This document shows positions 9,155 to 17,018 of a stretch of 33,025 nt of DNA, piece after piece. Under the pieces are notes generated by a model that was not told where the DNA came from, searched no databases, and was given only the letters and a program-made list of their open reading frames with translations. Source of the DNA: Bradymonadales bacterium (GTDB taxonomy: Bacteria > Bdellovibrionota > UBA2394); assembly GCA_007693605.1 (NCBI GenBank), contig REDG01000061.1, positions 1 to 33,025 on the forward strand, given 5' to 3'. Position 1 is the stretch's first letter. The number at the start of each line of letters is the position of its first letter. Made by a program: the position numbers and the translations under genes.

Positions 9155-9173
9155 ATTATACATTATGTGTAAT
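9155..9173. promoter_or_regulatory. 19-bp palindrome over the -10 box, putative operator
   Basis: ATTATACATTATGTGTAAT is a near-perfect palindrome about its central T: half-sites ATTA-N-ACAT and ATGT-N-TAAT match in 8 of 9 positions. It covers the -10 element of the NTase promoter and would block RNA polymerase when occupied. Autorepression by the downstream gene product is the usual arrangement in toxin-antitoxin operons. The binding protein is inferred, not shown. Confidence 0.55.
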
Positions 9174-9188
9174 CTAAATAACTGTCAA
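9160..9188 (-). promoter_or_regulatory. Near-consensus sigma70 promoter, predicted leaderless
   Basis: On the minus strand a perfect -35 box TTGACA (9183-9188) and a -10 box TAATGT (9160-9165) are separated by exactly 17 nt. A start site 7-8 nt downstream of the -10 box falls at 9152-9153, on the A of the ATG. The NTase transcript is therefore predicted to be leaderless, which fits the absence of a ribosome-binding site. A second TATAAT-like hexamer (9153-9158 region) is too far from the -35 box for normal spacing. Confidence 0.7.
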
Positions 9189-9433
9189 CCATGGCTAGAA
9201 CCCATTATTAAGCTGTTTGTAGCTGAGTATGTCGCCCATACTTGTATGATAATGCTGTTTCAGTCTGGAGAGGTTCTTTGGCTAGGGGCATATGGACCAA
9301 ACTGAAATCTATGCTTTCTTCTTGGGCGCTTTGTTTAGCCTCTTCCATTTTCCAGACTTGTCTCCCTCCCAAAAGATTCCGGTTCAGTTGAGGCCGAACT
9401 TTTGTTAGCCTAGACTTGGGATCGGGGGTGCGA

Positions 9434-10909
9434 ATGGCTGTTCAGAGACTTTTGGCTTGTCTTCTTGGGGTGTTCTTCGGGCTCCTTGTTTCTTTTGGCA
9501 GCTTTGCTGCAAACTCTTCGTCGTCGCTGGCGGCGGCGGAAGTGGCCGCTGAAGTGCGAGAGGCCTTTCAAAGGGGAGAGCCCCCACTGCGAGTTCTTCT
9601 CTTTCTCGAAGAGGTGGGTGATCTTTCAGAGGCCTACGAGATCGAAGATCTCGATCAGCGCCGCCGCTTTGTTTTTGAACAAGTTCGAGATCACGCTCTC
9701 GAGAGCCAAGCCGATTTGGTTCACTTCTTGAAATCTCAACAACAGGCATTCCGACGATTTTATCTAGAGAACGCGATTCTGTTAAAAAGCCCTTCAAGAG
9801 AGCTGGTTGAAGAATTGGAAAGGCGCCCCGATGTCAGGAGAATCTCTCTAGACCCAGCATGGAAAAAGTCCAGGCTGCCTGAGGCGGGTGTCGAGCTACA
9901 AAACATTGTCAGCCCCATTCAGTACATTCAGGCCGATCGTGTCTGGAGGGAACTCGGGGCAACAGGCCGCGGCATCACGGTTGCCGTCCAAGACACAGGT
10001 GTCGATTGGAAACACCCCCTGCTGGCGGATCAATATCGCGGCGAACCCAACTCTCACGACTATCACTGGTACGACGCCGTTCAGACTTCCGTCTTGGCTC
10101 CATCAAACCCCTGTGGGCTCGCGAGTTTGGAGCCTTGCGATGACCACGGTCACGGCAGTCATGTTCTGGGAAGCATTCTTGGCAAAAACGGAATCGGAGT
10201 GGCGCCTGCAGCCCAGTGGATTGCCTGCCGAAATATGGATGCCGGCGAAGGTCGGCCCAGTCTATATATAGACTGCTATCAGTTCTTTCTGGCGCCCCAT
10301 CCGATGAAGGGCGATCCGTTTTTTGATGGAAAGCCAGAACTCGCCGCCGACATCATTAACAACTCATGGGGATGTCCCCTCGAAGAAGGTTGCCAAGGTT
10401 TTGAGATGAATCAAGTTTTTCGAGCCCTTCACGCGGCAGGCATTGCAAACATTGTCGGCTCTGGCAACGAGGGCCCAGCCTGCGGCAGCGTCAAAGACTT
10501 GCCCGCCGCCAAGGCTTCACTCAATCTCGTGGTGGGGGCTCTTGACCATCGATGGGGAGGTCTTGCTTTTTTCTCAAGCCGTGGCCCCGCTGCTTTTGAC
10601 GGAGGCCTGGCCCCTCATCTTGTGGCTCCGGGCGTGAGCATTCGCTCTAGCGTACCGGGCGGCGGCACGCGCAGCATGAGCGGAACTTCTATGGCCACTC
10701 CGCATATGTCTGGAGCTCTGGCCCTACTCTGGAGCGACCAGCCCGAACTGCGGGGGAAGCTAGAAGAGTCCTATGAGAGATTTTTTCAAACCGCAAAGCC
10801 CATGCGAAGTCAGCAAAACTGCGGGACAGTGTCAGGGCAAGATGTTCCAAATCATAGTTTTGGATACGGAGTGATACAGATATGGGAGGCTCTCACACGA
10901 AACGACTAA
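9434..10909 (+). CDS. Exported subtilisin-like serine protease (S8 family)
   Basis: The chosen start is ATG 9434, with GGGGG at 9424-9428; TTG 9416 and GTG 9428 are in-frame alternatives. The 491-residue product has a signal peptide (residues 1-26, ending SFAA), a propeptide-like region (about 50-145, with LRVLLFLEE early and RRPDVRRISLD at its end, as in I9 inhibitors), and a complete S8 catalytic domain. The triad is Asp187 in VAVQDTGVDWKHP, His240 in DDHGHGSHVLG and Ser419 in GTSMATPHMSG; the oxyanion Asn345 is in GSGNEGP. Several cysteines (near 227, 235, 265, 281, 314 and 320) could form disulfides. It should be a secreted or periplasmic endopeptidase, a class common in predatory and scavenging bacteria. 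The following barrel-like gene overlaps its end by 28 nt. Confidence 0.95.
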   Translation: MAVQRLLACLLGVFFGLLVSFGSFAANSSSSLAAAEVAAEVREAFQRGEPPLRVLLFLEEVGDLSEAYEIEDLDQRRRFVFEQVRDHALESQADLVHFLKSQQQAFRRFYLENAILLKSPSRELVEELERRPDVRRISLDPAWKKSRLPEAGVELQNIVSPIQYIQADRVWRELGATGRGITVAVQDTGVDWKHPLLADQYRGEPNSHDYHWYDAVQTSVLAPSNPCGLASLEPCDDHGHGSHVLGSILGKNGIGVAPAAQWIACRNMDAGEGRPSLYIDCYQFFLAPHPMKGDPFFDGKPELAADIINNSWGCPLEEGCQGFEMNQVFRALHAAGIANIVGSGNEGPACGSVKDLPAAKASLNLVVGALDHRWGGLAFFSSRGPAAFDGGLAPHLVAPGVSIRSSVPGGGTRSMSGTSMATPHMSGALALLWSDQPELRGKLEESYERFFQTAKPMRSQQNCGTVSGQDVPNHSFGYGVIQIWEALTRND

Positions 10910-11910
10910 CTCAACTCTCTCTCGCTTGCCTGCTCAGTTTTTCTTGGAGCGGCCTTTCGGTCTGGGGCATGGATCTCACTGAATCTTTCGACGAGACTCG
11001 TCTGGGCGGAGAGAAGCAAGGCTGGTGGCTCGACTATGATCTTGAGGGTCAGGTCTTGTTTAACCACAATCATCGAGTCGTAAATAAAGAAAATGGCGTC
11101 CAATTGGCCGCCGGACTTCAAGCTCGCCTGCGAGCCACAAGCTATCGGGCTCTTTCAGAGTGGCGAAATGAATTGAGTATCAAACAACAGTTTCAGAGAG
11201 AGCCCGTTCTTTCTCGTTGGATGAATATGATGGACGAGCTGGCACTGGATAGTCTTTACTTTCGAAAATGGAAGTCACGAGCGCCTTGGGGAATCTTTGG
11301 TCGAGCGAACTTAAAGACCTCTCTCTTCTCTTCGTTTGATGACCATACGAGCGCGAAAACCTTTGAGATCACCGAACGAGACGGGTCGACAGAAAGCGTC
11401 TCAACCGACCGCCTTCGCCTGAGTCGAAGCTTTCAGCCTCTGCAGTTTCGCGAGAACCTCGGTCTGTTTTATCGTCCGATCGAGACTTCTCGTTCACGAC
11501 TTGAAATTTTATTGGGAGGCAGCCTCCGACAGAACTTGAGTAAGGGCCAAAGAGTGGTTTCGAAATCGAACAGCCCTCCGCCAGATTTTCTTGTGAACAC
11601 TCTTGGCAACAGCTATTTGGCGGGAGCCGAGGCCCAACTGAACTTTTCAGGGGAGCTCAAAGAACTCCTGAACTACGAGCTGAAAGCGGAGTGGATGATG
11701 CCTTTTTATGACTCCGCCAGGCCAGACGACAAAAGCCTTCTTCAGAGATCGAGTTGGCTGTTGGGCGCTGAGTTTAGACTAGAGCTGTTGACTTGGTTGA
11801 GAGTGGTTTCTGAGACTCGACTCTGGAAGGAACCTCAACTTCAGAACCGCTCTCAGTTTCTTCAAGCTCTCTCACTTCGATTCGGCTTCTCGAATGAAAC
11901 TCAACTTTGA
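10882..11910 (+). CDS. Probable outer-membrane beta-barrel protein
   Basis: This is a 342-residue protein with a Sec signal peptide (hydrophobic core LSLACLLSFSWSGLSVWG, residues 12-29). The mature part has alternating polar and hydrophobic strands typical of a barrel (LDYDLEGQVLFNHNHR, GLFYRPIETSRSRLEILLGG, YELKAEWMMPFYDS, LGAEFRLELLTWLRVVSETRLW). The last strand, SLRFGFSNETQL, has an aromatic near but not at the C-terminus. Whether it belongs to the DUF481 group is uncertain. ATG 10882 overlaps the protease gene by 28 nt, so translation is probably coupled and the two proteins may work together, for instance with the barrel as partner or target of the protease. The 3' end overlaps the convergent gene by 39 nt. 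Confidence 0.65.
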   Translation: MGGSHTKRLTQLSLACLLSFSWSGLSVWGMDLTESFDETRLGGEKQGWWLDYDLEGQVLFNHNHRVVNKENGVQLAAGLQARLRATSYRALSEWRNELSIKQQFQREPVLSRWMNMMDELALDSLYFRKWKSRAPWGIFGRANLKTSLFSSFDDHTSAKTFEITERDGSTESVSTDRLRLSRSFQPLQFRENLGLFYRPIETSRSRLEILLGGSLRQNLSKGQRVVSKSNSPPPDFLVNTLGNSYLAGAEAQLNFSGELKELLNYELKAEWMMPFYDSARPDDKSLLQRSSWLLGAEFRLELLTWLRVVSETRLWKEPQLQNRSQFLQALSLRFGFSNETQL

Positions 11911-12345
11911 GAGGAACGGACTGACAACCCAAGCGCTCAAATAAAACCCAAAGAAGTAAATCGGAGCAAAACCCAACTCATCAACCAATTGGCCCCCAAA
12001 GCTTAAGAGCGCAAAAATCGTGGACTGAAAAAAAACCACCCCATTGATGACTCGAAGTCGCCGTTGAAACCGACTCAAATCTGAAGCCAAAATTGTTCCA
12101 GAAAGAATGAGCGCCACAATGGGAAGGTTCATGATGATCAAACCGGGCACAACCAGCTCGACAAAGGGAAAACTCCTCACCCACAAGGTCATCCAAAATC
12201 CAAGGCTCAACTGAAAGAGTAGCTGAAAAAAGTAGAGCGCCAACAAGCGAAGGGGTCCTGACTTCCTAGAGTTCAGGACCCAAACCAGTAAAATCAGATA
12301 GAAGCCACAGAATAGACTGGGGCTAATCCAATTAAGACCCAACAA
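11872..12345 (-). CDS. Small integral membrane protein, unknown function
   Basis: This 157-residue, very hydrophobic protein has four to five predicted membrane helices, at about residues 8-24, 31-57, 62-86, 100-118 and 126-146. Few charges are present, mostly in short loops (SRKSG, SDLSRFQRRLR). No family is recognised. ATG 12345 lies inside the FKBP gene (14-nt overlap), so it is probably co-translated with that lipoprotein. Its 3' end overlaps the convergent barrel gene by 39 nt; the C-terminal residues SFIREAESK are encoded in that overlap. Confidence 0.7.
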   Translation of the reverse strand: MLGLNWISPSLFCGFYLILLVWVLNSRKSGPLRLLALYFFQLLFQLSLGFWMTLWVRSFPFVELVVPGLIIMNLPIVALILSGTILASDLSRFQRRLRVINGVVFFQSTIFALLSFGGQLVDELGFAPIYFFGFYLSAWVVSPFLSKLSFIREAESK

Positions 12346-13015
12346 TCTCTACGAGCTCAACCTCGAAAATCAAAACCGCATTTGGAGGAATTCGGGGCGG
12401 ACTTCCTCGCTCTCCATAAGCCAGCTCACTGGGAATGAAGAGTTCCCACTTGGCACCTGGCTTCATGAGCTGAAGGGCCTCGACCCAACCCGGAATCACC
12501 CCCGTCACTGGAAATCGAGCGGGCTGATTTCTAGCATAAGAGCTATCAAACTCTGTCCCATCCAATAGGCGCCCTCGATAGTGGACCACCACCTCATCGG
12601 TAGAACGAGGAGATCGGCCTTCGCCTTCTTCAATCACTCGGTACTGCAGACCAGACTCCGTCGTCTGAACTCCATCTTTGGCTTTGTTCTCTTCAAGAAA
12701 TCGACCGCCATCTTCTTTGTTCGCAGTGGATTGCCTTTCGGCCCCCTCCATCGCGTCTTGTGTTGCTTTCATCATCACCTCTTGCATTTGTTGTTCACTC
12801 AGACGACTCTCTCGCCCACTCATCACATCTTCAATCGACATCGCAAGCGCCTTCGAATCCAGCTCAATGCCTTGGGCTTTCAACTCGCGACCAATCTGTT
12901 GACCAATCAAATAGCTCAACTTTCTTTCCTGACTGTCCAATTCGACCTCTTGAGCTTCTCGGTTACAGGCAGAGACGCCTAAAAACAAAAGGCCCAAAAC
13001 TAAAACAATTCTCAT
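12332..13015 (-). CDS. FKBP-type peptidyl-prolyl isomerase lipoprotein, Mip-like
   Basis: The chosen start is ATG 13015, because AAAGGAG (13021-13027) lies 5 nt upstream; an upstream in-frame start at 13054 would spoil the signal peptide. The 227-residue product has a lipoprotein signal with lipobox Gly-Val-Ser-Ala-Cys (Cys17), a helical FKBP_N dimerisation domain (about 27-110, including KLSYLIGQQIGREL), and a complete FKBP_C domain (about 125-226, with VVVHYRGRLLDGTEFDSSY, GVIPGWVEALQLMKPG, LAYGERG and PPNAVLIFEVELVEI). It should act as a periplasmic prolyl isomerase and chaperone anchored in a membrane. A membrane-protein gene follows with a 14-nt overlap. Upstream lies a 300-nt region with tandem repeats. 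Confidence 0.93.
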   Translation of the reverse strand: MRIVLVLGLLFLGVSACNREAQEVELDSQERKLSYLIGQQIGRELKAQGIELDSKALAMSIEDVMSGRESRLSEQQMQEVMMKATQDAMEGAERQSTANKEDGGRFLEENKAKDGVQTTESGLQYRVIEEGEGRSPRSTDEVVVHYRGRLLDGTEFDSSYARNQPARFPVTGVIPGWVEALQLMKPGAKWELFIPSELAYGERGSPPRIPPNAVLIFEVELVEIVGS

Positions 13016-13104
13016 ACTAACTCCTTTATATTGCTTCGAAAAAACCACAGCCAATAGCCTAACGACTGTTCTCTCTCTTCGTCAATCAGGGGATTGTCGC
13101 CATC

Positions 13105-13185
13105 GGGACTGGCGATAGCAGTGTGGTTAAAATGCCACTCGAGAAGCGCAGCGACGCAGCCGCCGAAGCAGATGGGCCTTTAGCG
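13105..13185. repeat. Dispersed repeat, copy 1 (shorter form)
   Basis: The core 13118-13185 (68 bp, starting GCAGTGTGGTTAAAATGCCA) is 66/68 identical to the core at 13241-13308. The differences are C/A near the middle and T/C in the terminal GGGCCTTTAGCG. A short left flank (GGGACTGGCGATA, 13105-13117) resembles the left arm of copy 2. Compared with copy 2 it lacks about 34 nt between flank and core. No reading frame is conserved, so a structured or mobile non-coding element is more likely than a gene. Confidence 0.75.
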
Positions 13186-13191
13186 GTTCAT

Positions 13192-13317
13192 GGGGAGTGG
13201 CGATAAGGGTCCAGATGCGAGAAGGCAAGAAGCGAGCATCGCAGTGTGGTTAAAATGCCACTCGAGAAGCGCAGCGACGCAGCCGACGAAGCAGATGGGC
13301 CCTTAGCGCCACTCCCC
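13192..13317. repeat. Dispersed repeat, copy 2, bounded by inverted arms
   Basis: An 18-bp inverted repeat, GGGGAGTGGCGATAAGGG (13192-13209) and CCCTTAGCGCCACTCCCC (13300-13317), pairs in 17 of 18 positions and encloses 90 nt containing most of the 68-bp core (13241-13308). The right arm ends on the base before the stop codon of the MAPEG gene (13318-13320). The arms plus a conserved core resemble a MITE or large REP-type unit. The core also has a small inner dyad, GTGG and CCAC, around TTAAAATG. The spacing between the two cores is 123 nt. Confidence 0.75.
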
Positions 13318-13725
13318 TCAGACTCCACCCAAGACTTCCCAAAGCCCTCGCCCCAAAAGACTCAGGCTCGAAAGAAGCCCAAGAGTCCAAAAAACCACCC
13401 GAGGGGCCACGATGCCCGCCACATAGCTTGTGAAGTGGAGAACTCGGCAAGCCACAAAAAGCCAGGCCAAGAAAACCCAAAGAAGGGAGTCCACACCCAA
13501 AAACTCAAGACTTAAGACGCCCACTAAAAAGGCGGGAAAGTTGTCCTTCAAGTTCTGATAAGCTCTTTCAGCCCTCTCACCCCACAAGGGCAGACTCGTC
13601 GACTCAGGTGGCCGATCTCGATTTGAGGCCAGATAAGAGATTCCGTAAGCCCTTCTCTTGGCAAGTGAGGCGGGAAGCCAGGCCACAGCAAACAGAAGAC
13701 TCATCACCAGTAGTGCTGCCAACAT
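13318..13725 (-). CDS. MAPEG-family membrane protein
   Basis: The chosen start is ATG 13725, with GGAGGAG 8 nt upstream; the 18-codon extension to 13746 would run back into metG. The 135-residue product has four predicted membrane helices and the MAPEG hallmark in the first loop and second helix: RAERAYQNLKDNFPAFLVG (Arg, Asn, Glu/Asp, Phe pattern), followed by a helix with CRVLHFTSYVAG and PRVVFWTLGLLSSL. MAPEG members include microsomal glutathione S-transferases and many bacterial proteins without a defined substrate. The start lies 2 nt after the metG stop, so the two are probably co-transcribed. The stop abuts the inverted arm of a repeat. Confidence 0.8.
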   Translation of the reverse strand: MLAALLVMSLLFAVAWLPASLAKRRAYGISYLASNRDRPPESTSLPLWGERAERAYQNLKDNFPAFLVGVLSLEFLGVDSLLWVFLAWLFVACRVLHFTSYVAGIVAPRVVFWTLGLLSSLSLLGRGLWEVLGGV

Positions 13726-13727
13726 TT

Positions 13728-15218
13728 TTAAGACTCCTCCTTCCACTCAATTTTGGGAAACAAAGGCTCAGGCGATTGAAGCCTAAACGAAACGGAATCT
13801 GCCGCCAGAACTTCTGGACCCAAAACCTCAGGCTGCCCGAGCGTCTGAAGAATCTTACGGCTCACTTCCGGCAGAAAAGCCTGGGCCAACACCGCAGTTC
13901 CAAAAATTCCAAAGAGCGCGTTTGAGAGGCAGCTCTTAAGAGCCTCTGAGCCCGCTTCCATTTTCCAAGGCGCTTGATCATTCAAATACAAATTGAGTTG
14001 GTTGATTTGAAGCCACAGACTCTCAAGGGCTCGGTGGTGTTCTCGCCGAGTCATTGAGCCCTCTAGTTTTTCAAACAATTTGGGAAAGTCAAACGACCTG
14101 TCCTCTCGGCGAGACTCCCAGGTCTCACCGCCCTTCTTCAAAGCCAATTTCACCACCCGACTCAAGAGATTTCCAAAGTCGTTAGCCAGTTCGGTGTTGT
14201 GTCTCATCACAAGATCTTTAATCACGAAAGCTCCGTCGCCCCCGCTGGGAATCGCTCGAAGCAAATAGTAGCGAAAACTATCCAAAGGAAACTGACCAAT
14301 GATCTGGTAGGGATCAACGCCGTTTCCTAATGTCTTCGACATCTTTCGTCCGTCTTGGCCCAAAACCATCCCATGAACGAAAACTTGCTCAGGAAGTTCC
14401 AGATCAGCCGCCTTCAAAAGGCAAGGCCAGATCACTGCATGAAACCAGACAATATCCTTTCCGATGACATGAACCGACGCGGGCCACCACTTCTCTTCGG
14501 AGTTTCTGACCGCCGACCAGTAGTTGATCAAGGCGTCAAACCAAGTATACATCACATGCTTTTCGTCGCCGGGCACAGGAATCCCCCACGAATGATTGGG
14601 GCGGCTGACGGAAAGATCCCTAATCTTTTCACTTCGAATGCGGTTCAAGATTTCTGAGTGAGCGGCTTTTGGCCAAACGAAGTTTTCATTGTCCCGAATA
14701 TGAGCCTCAATCCATTCGGCATACTCACTGAGCTTAAAGAAATAGCCGTCTTCTTTGACCCGTTCGAGCGGGCTTCCGTGGGCCGGACACTTGCCGTCTG
14801 CCGCCTGAAGCTCTGTGTAAAAAGCCTCACAAGACAAGCAGTATTGGCCCTCATACTGTCCAAAGTAAATCTTTGATTTCTTTTGAAGTCTTTCCCAAAG
14901 CTCCTGGGCGGCTTCTTTGTGCCTGGCCTCAGTGGTTCGAATGAAATCCGAATGAGACAGGCCCAAATCAGCGCACAGCTTCCGGAACTTGTCGACCTGA
15001 AGGTCCACAAAGTCTTTGGTTGGCTCACCCGCCTCTTCTGCGGCTCTCACCAGTTTCTGACCATTCTCATCGGTGCCTGTCAAAAAATGAACCTGATCGC
15101 CGCGGAATCGATACCATCTCGCATAGCAGTCTGAAATCAACTTTTCGTAAGCGTGACCCATATGGGGTGAGCCATTGGGATAGTCGATGGCCGTGGTAAT
15201 ATAGAACTTCCTAGGCAT
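13728..15218 (-). CDS. metG: Methionyl-tRNA synthetase, short form
   Basis: Charges tRNA-Met with methionine in the cytoplasm. The chosen start is ATG 15218 (MPRKFYITTAIDYPNGSPH); an in-frame GTG at 15227 is an alternative. The 496-residue product has the HIGH-type motif HMGH (19-22), one zinc site with Cys127, Cys130, Cys144 and His147 in the connective peptide, the WFDALINYWSA region, and KMSKT (292-296). The C-terminal tRNA-binding (EMAP-like) domain of longer MetRS proteins is absent, as in many non-enteric bacteria. The last residues end in KIEWKEES. The MAPEG gene follows after 2 nt. It is the anchor that makes this region look chromosomal and essential. Confidence 0.97.
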   Translation of the reverse strand: MPRKFYITTAIDYPNGSPHMGHAYEKLISDCYARWYRFRGDQVHFLTGTDENGQKLVRAAEEAGEPTKDFVDLQVDKFRKLCADLGLSHSDFIRTTEARHKEAAQELWERLQKKSKIYFGQYEGQYCLSCEAFYTELQAADGKCPAHGSPLERVKEDGYFFKLSEYAEWIEAHIRDNENFVWPKAAHSEILNRIRSEKIRDLSVSRPNHSWGIPVPGDEKHVMYTWFDALINYWSAVRNSEEKWWPASVHVIGKDIVWFHAVIWPCLLKAADLELPEQVFVHGMVLGQDGRKMSKTLGNGVDPYQIIGQFPLDSFRYYLLRAIPSGGDGAFVIKDLVMRHNTELANDFGNLLSRVVKLALKKGGETWESRREDRSFDFPKLFEKLEGSMTRREHHRALESLWLQINQLNLYLNDQAPWKMEAGSEALKSCLSNALFGIFGTAVLAQAFLPEVSRKILQTLGQPEVLGPEVLAADSVSFRLQSPEPLFPKIEWKEES

Positions 15219-15324
15219 TTGCTTCACTTCAATCAGTCGCGCACAGCGTCAAAAAAATTTACACAACTTAAATTCGATTTTTTTCTAACCCCTAGACTAG
15301 CCTGTTTTTGATCGGGAGGTGAGC

Positions 15325-16434
15325 TTGATTTTTAGAAATTTCCTCGTACTAACAACCATTTTCTTTCTAAGCTTTAGCCTTTTTAGCCTGCAGGCCCTTG
15401 TCATCTCGGTGATGAGCTATAATGTCGAAAATCTTTTCGATACAGAAAACGACCCAAGATACTTCGATCAAGACTTCACGCCTGAGGGTCGAATGGAATG
15501 GACCGAAGAGCGACTTCAAGAAAAAATGAAAAACCTATCGGAGGTCGTCCTTTCCGTTGAAAATTCGCATGGCCACCCCTGCCCCGACATTCTGGGTTTG
15601 TCTGAAGTAGAAAATCGACAGGTTCTTGAGCGCTGGAGAGACGAGCACCTGCGGGCCTGCGAGTATCGAACCTTAGTGGTTCACCAACCCGACCCCACCG
15701 AAGACCGAGACGACGACCCTCGTGGCATTCGAGTTGCCGTCATGAGCCGGATGACGCTGGCCGATCAACCCAGCATGATGCAGCCCTATCGTGGGGCTCG
15801 GTATATTCTAGAAGTTCCACTCGAAGTTCAAGGTCAGCCCTTGATCGTCATCAAGAGCCATTGGCGCAGCAGAATCAACGGCGGAGAGGAGCGGCGAGCC
15901 CAATACGCTCAAATGATTGCAAACCGCCTTCAAGAGATTCATCTCGCCAATCCCTTTATGGATGTCGTCGTCATGGGGGACTTTAACGATGAACCAGAAG
16001 ATGACTCCCTCCTCAAACACCTGCAGGTTCAGCTCGACTTCGACGGGCGATTTCGAGACTCTCGAAAATTCTTTTTGTGGAATTCGTCTTACGATTTGTT
16101 TCACCTTCCGAGCGTTCTTGAACGAGCTAAAAGAGAGGGCTATGATGTGGATGAAATCGAGAGAGTGGCCCGAAGAATTCGAGGCACCTTCTATTTTGAA
16201 CGAGACAAGATCTGGAATCAGATCGACCATATTCTGCTTTCAAGAAGCCTGTTCGAGCCCTTTGGCTTCCGCTACATCCCCGAATCATTTCGAGTCTATC
16301 GCCACCCCAAATTTGTGAACGAGGACGGAAGCCCCAAGTCCTTTGTGCAGTGGAATTCTCGACAGCAGCGGCCTGAATACCTCGGAGGCGCCTCTGACCA
16401 TTTTCCGGTGATGCTACGCTTAGAACTCCAATGA
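15325..16434 (+). CDS. Exported endonuclease/exonuclease/phosphatase-family protein
   Basis: The chosen start is TTG 15325, because the strong Shine-Dalgarno GGAGGTGA (15314-15321) overlaps the in-frame GTG at 15319 and fits only the later codon. The 369-residue product has a signal peptide (hydrophobic core FLVLTTIFFLSFSLFSL). The EEP fold motifs are all present: SYNVENLFD near the N-terminus, SEVEN with the metal-binding Glu, KSHWRSR, GDFNDEP with catalytic Asp and Asn, QIDHILLS and the final SDHFPVML. These proteins are metal-dependent phosphodiesterases that cut DNA or RNA, or dephosphorylate lipids. Export points to a role in degrading extracellular or periplasmic nucleic acid, for nutrition or predation; the substrate is inference. 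Confidence 0.93.
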   Translation: MIFRNFLVLTTIFFLSFSLFSLQALVISVMSYNVENLFDTENDPRYFDQDFTPEGRMEWTEERLQEKMKNLSEVVLSVENSHGHPCPDILGLSEVENRQVLERWRDEHLRACEYRTLVVHQPDPTEDRDDDPRGIRVAVMSRMTLADQPSMMQPYRGARYILEVPLEVQGQPLIVIKSHWRSRINGGEERRAQYAQMIANRLQEIHLANPFMDVVVMGDFNDEPEDDSLLKHLQVQLDFDGRFRDSRKFFLWNSSYDLFHLPSVLERAKREGYDVDEIERVARRIRGTFYFERDKIWNQIDHILLSRSLFEPFGFRYIPESFRVYRHPKFVNEDGSPKSFVQWNSRQQRPEYLGGASDHFPVMLRLELQ

Positions 16435-16481
16435 CCGAGGCCTTGGCAAACGACTAAATTCGTCTTATAAACGGCCTCAAC

Positions 16482-16973
16482 ATGGATGTTGCCGTTTTTG
16501 CTGCCGGTTGTTTTTGGGGAGTCGAAGAGTATTTTCTTCGACTGCCAGGCGTTCGCTCCACACAAGTCGGCTATACCGGGGGAAAGACTCTTGAACCCAG
16601 CTACGAGCAAGTTTGTCGAACAGAAACGGGACACGCAGAGGCTGTGCGAGTCGAGTTTGATTCCAACGAAATTTCTTATGCTGAACTTCTCTCTCACTTC
16701 TGGCGGATGCATGACCCCAGCAGCTATCACCGACAAGGCCCAGACATAGGAAGTCAGTATCGATCGGCCATTTTTTTTACCAATGAAGAGCAAAGGCAAC
16801 TGGCCGAATTGTCTAGGAGCCAAAAGCTGGCTGCCGGTCAAAAGATTGTGACAGAGATCACGGCCCTCGAAAAATTTTGGCCCGCTGAGGACTACCATCA
16901 ACAATACCTTCGAAAAAACCCTCAGGCAGGTTGTCATATTGCTCTGCCGCCCTTGAAAGAGAACTCGGCTTAG
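16482..16973 (+). CDS. msrA: Peptide methionine sulfoxide reductase A
   Basis: Reduces the S epimer of methionine sulfoxide in proteins. The 163-residue product is of near-minimal MsrA length and lacks a signal peptide, so it is cytoplasmic. Residues 9-13 are the hallmark GCFWG with nucleophile Cys10. YTGGK follows at 31-35, and GHAEAVRVEFD (50-60) carries the general-acid Glu53. The C-terminal part KNPQAGCHIALPPLK includes Cys151 as the likely resolving cysteine. Start ATG 16482 has a weak ribosome-binding site. A GNAT-family gene follows closely on the same strand. Confidence 0.96.
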   Translation: MDVAVFAAGCFWGVEEYFLRLPGVRSTQVGYTGGKTLEPSYEQVCRTETGHAEAVRVEFDSNEISYAELLSHFWRMHDPSSYHRQGPDIGSQYRSAIFFTNEEQRQLAELSRSQKLAAGQKIVTEITALEKFWPAEDYHQQYLRKNPQAGCHIALPPLKENSA

Positions 16974-17018
16974 AGCGATGAAGGATTTGTGAGAGCCCTA
17001 AACAGAACGGAGAGAAAA

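Noticed and set aside
9292..9408. Plus-strand 38-residue ORF upstream of the subtilase, with one hydrophobic segment and AGGGG close to the ATG
   Set aside because: The spacer is too short (about 3 nt) and a 38-codon frame is expected by chance. It would deserve a check only if conserved in relatives.
12332..13054. Longer FKBP start at 13054
   Set aside because: It would add 13 residues before a clean lipoprotein signal and bypass the AAAGGAG at 13021-13027.
13246..13515. Plus-strand 89-codon frame across the repeat and the MAPEG gene
   Set aside because: It crosses a non-coding repeat and lies opposite the MAPEG gene, which has four membrane helices and family motifs.
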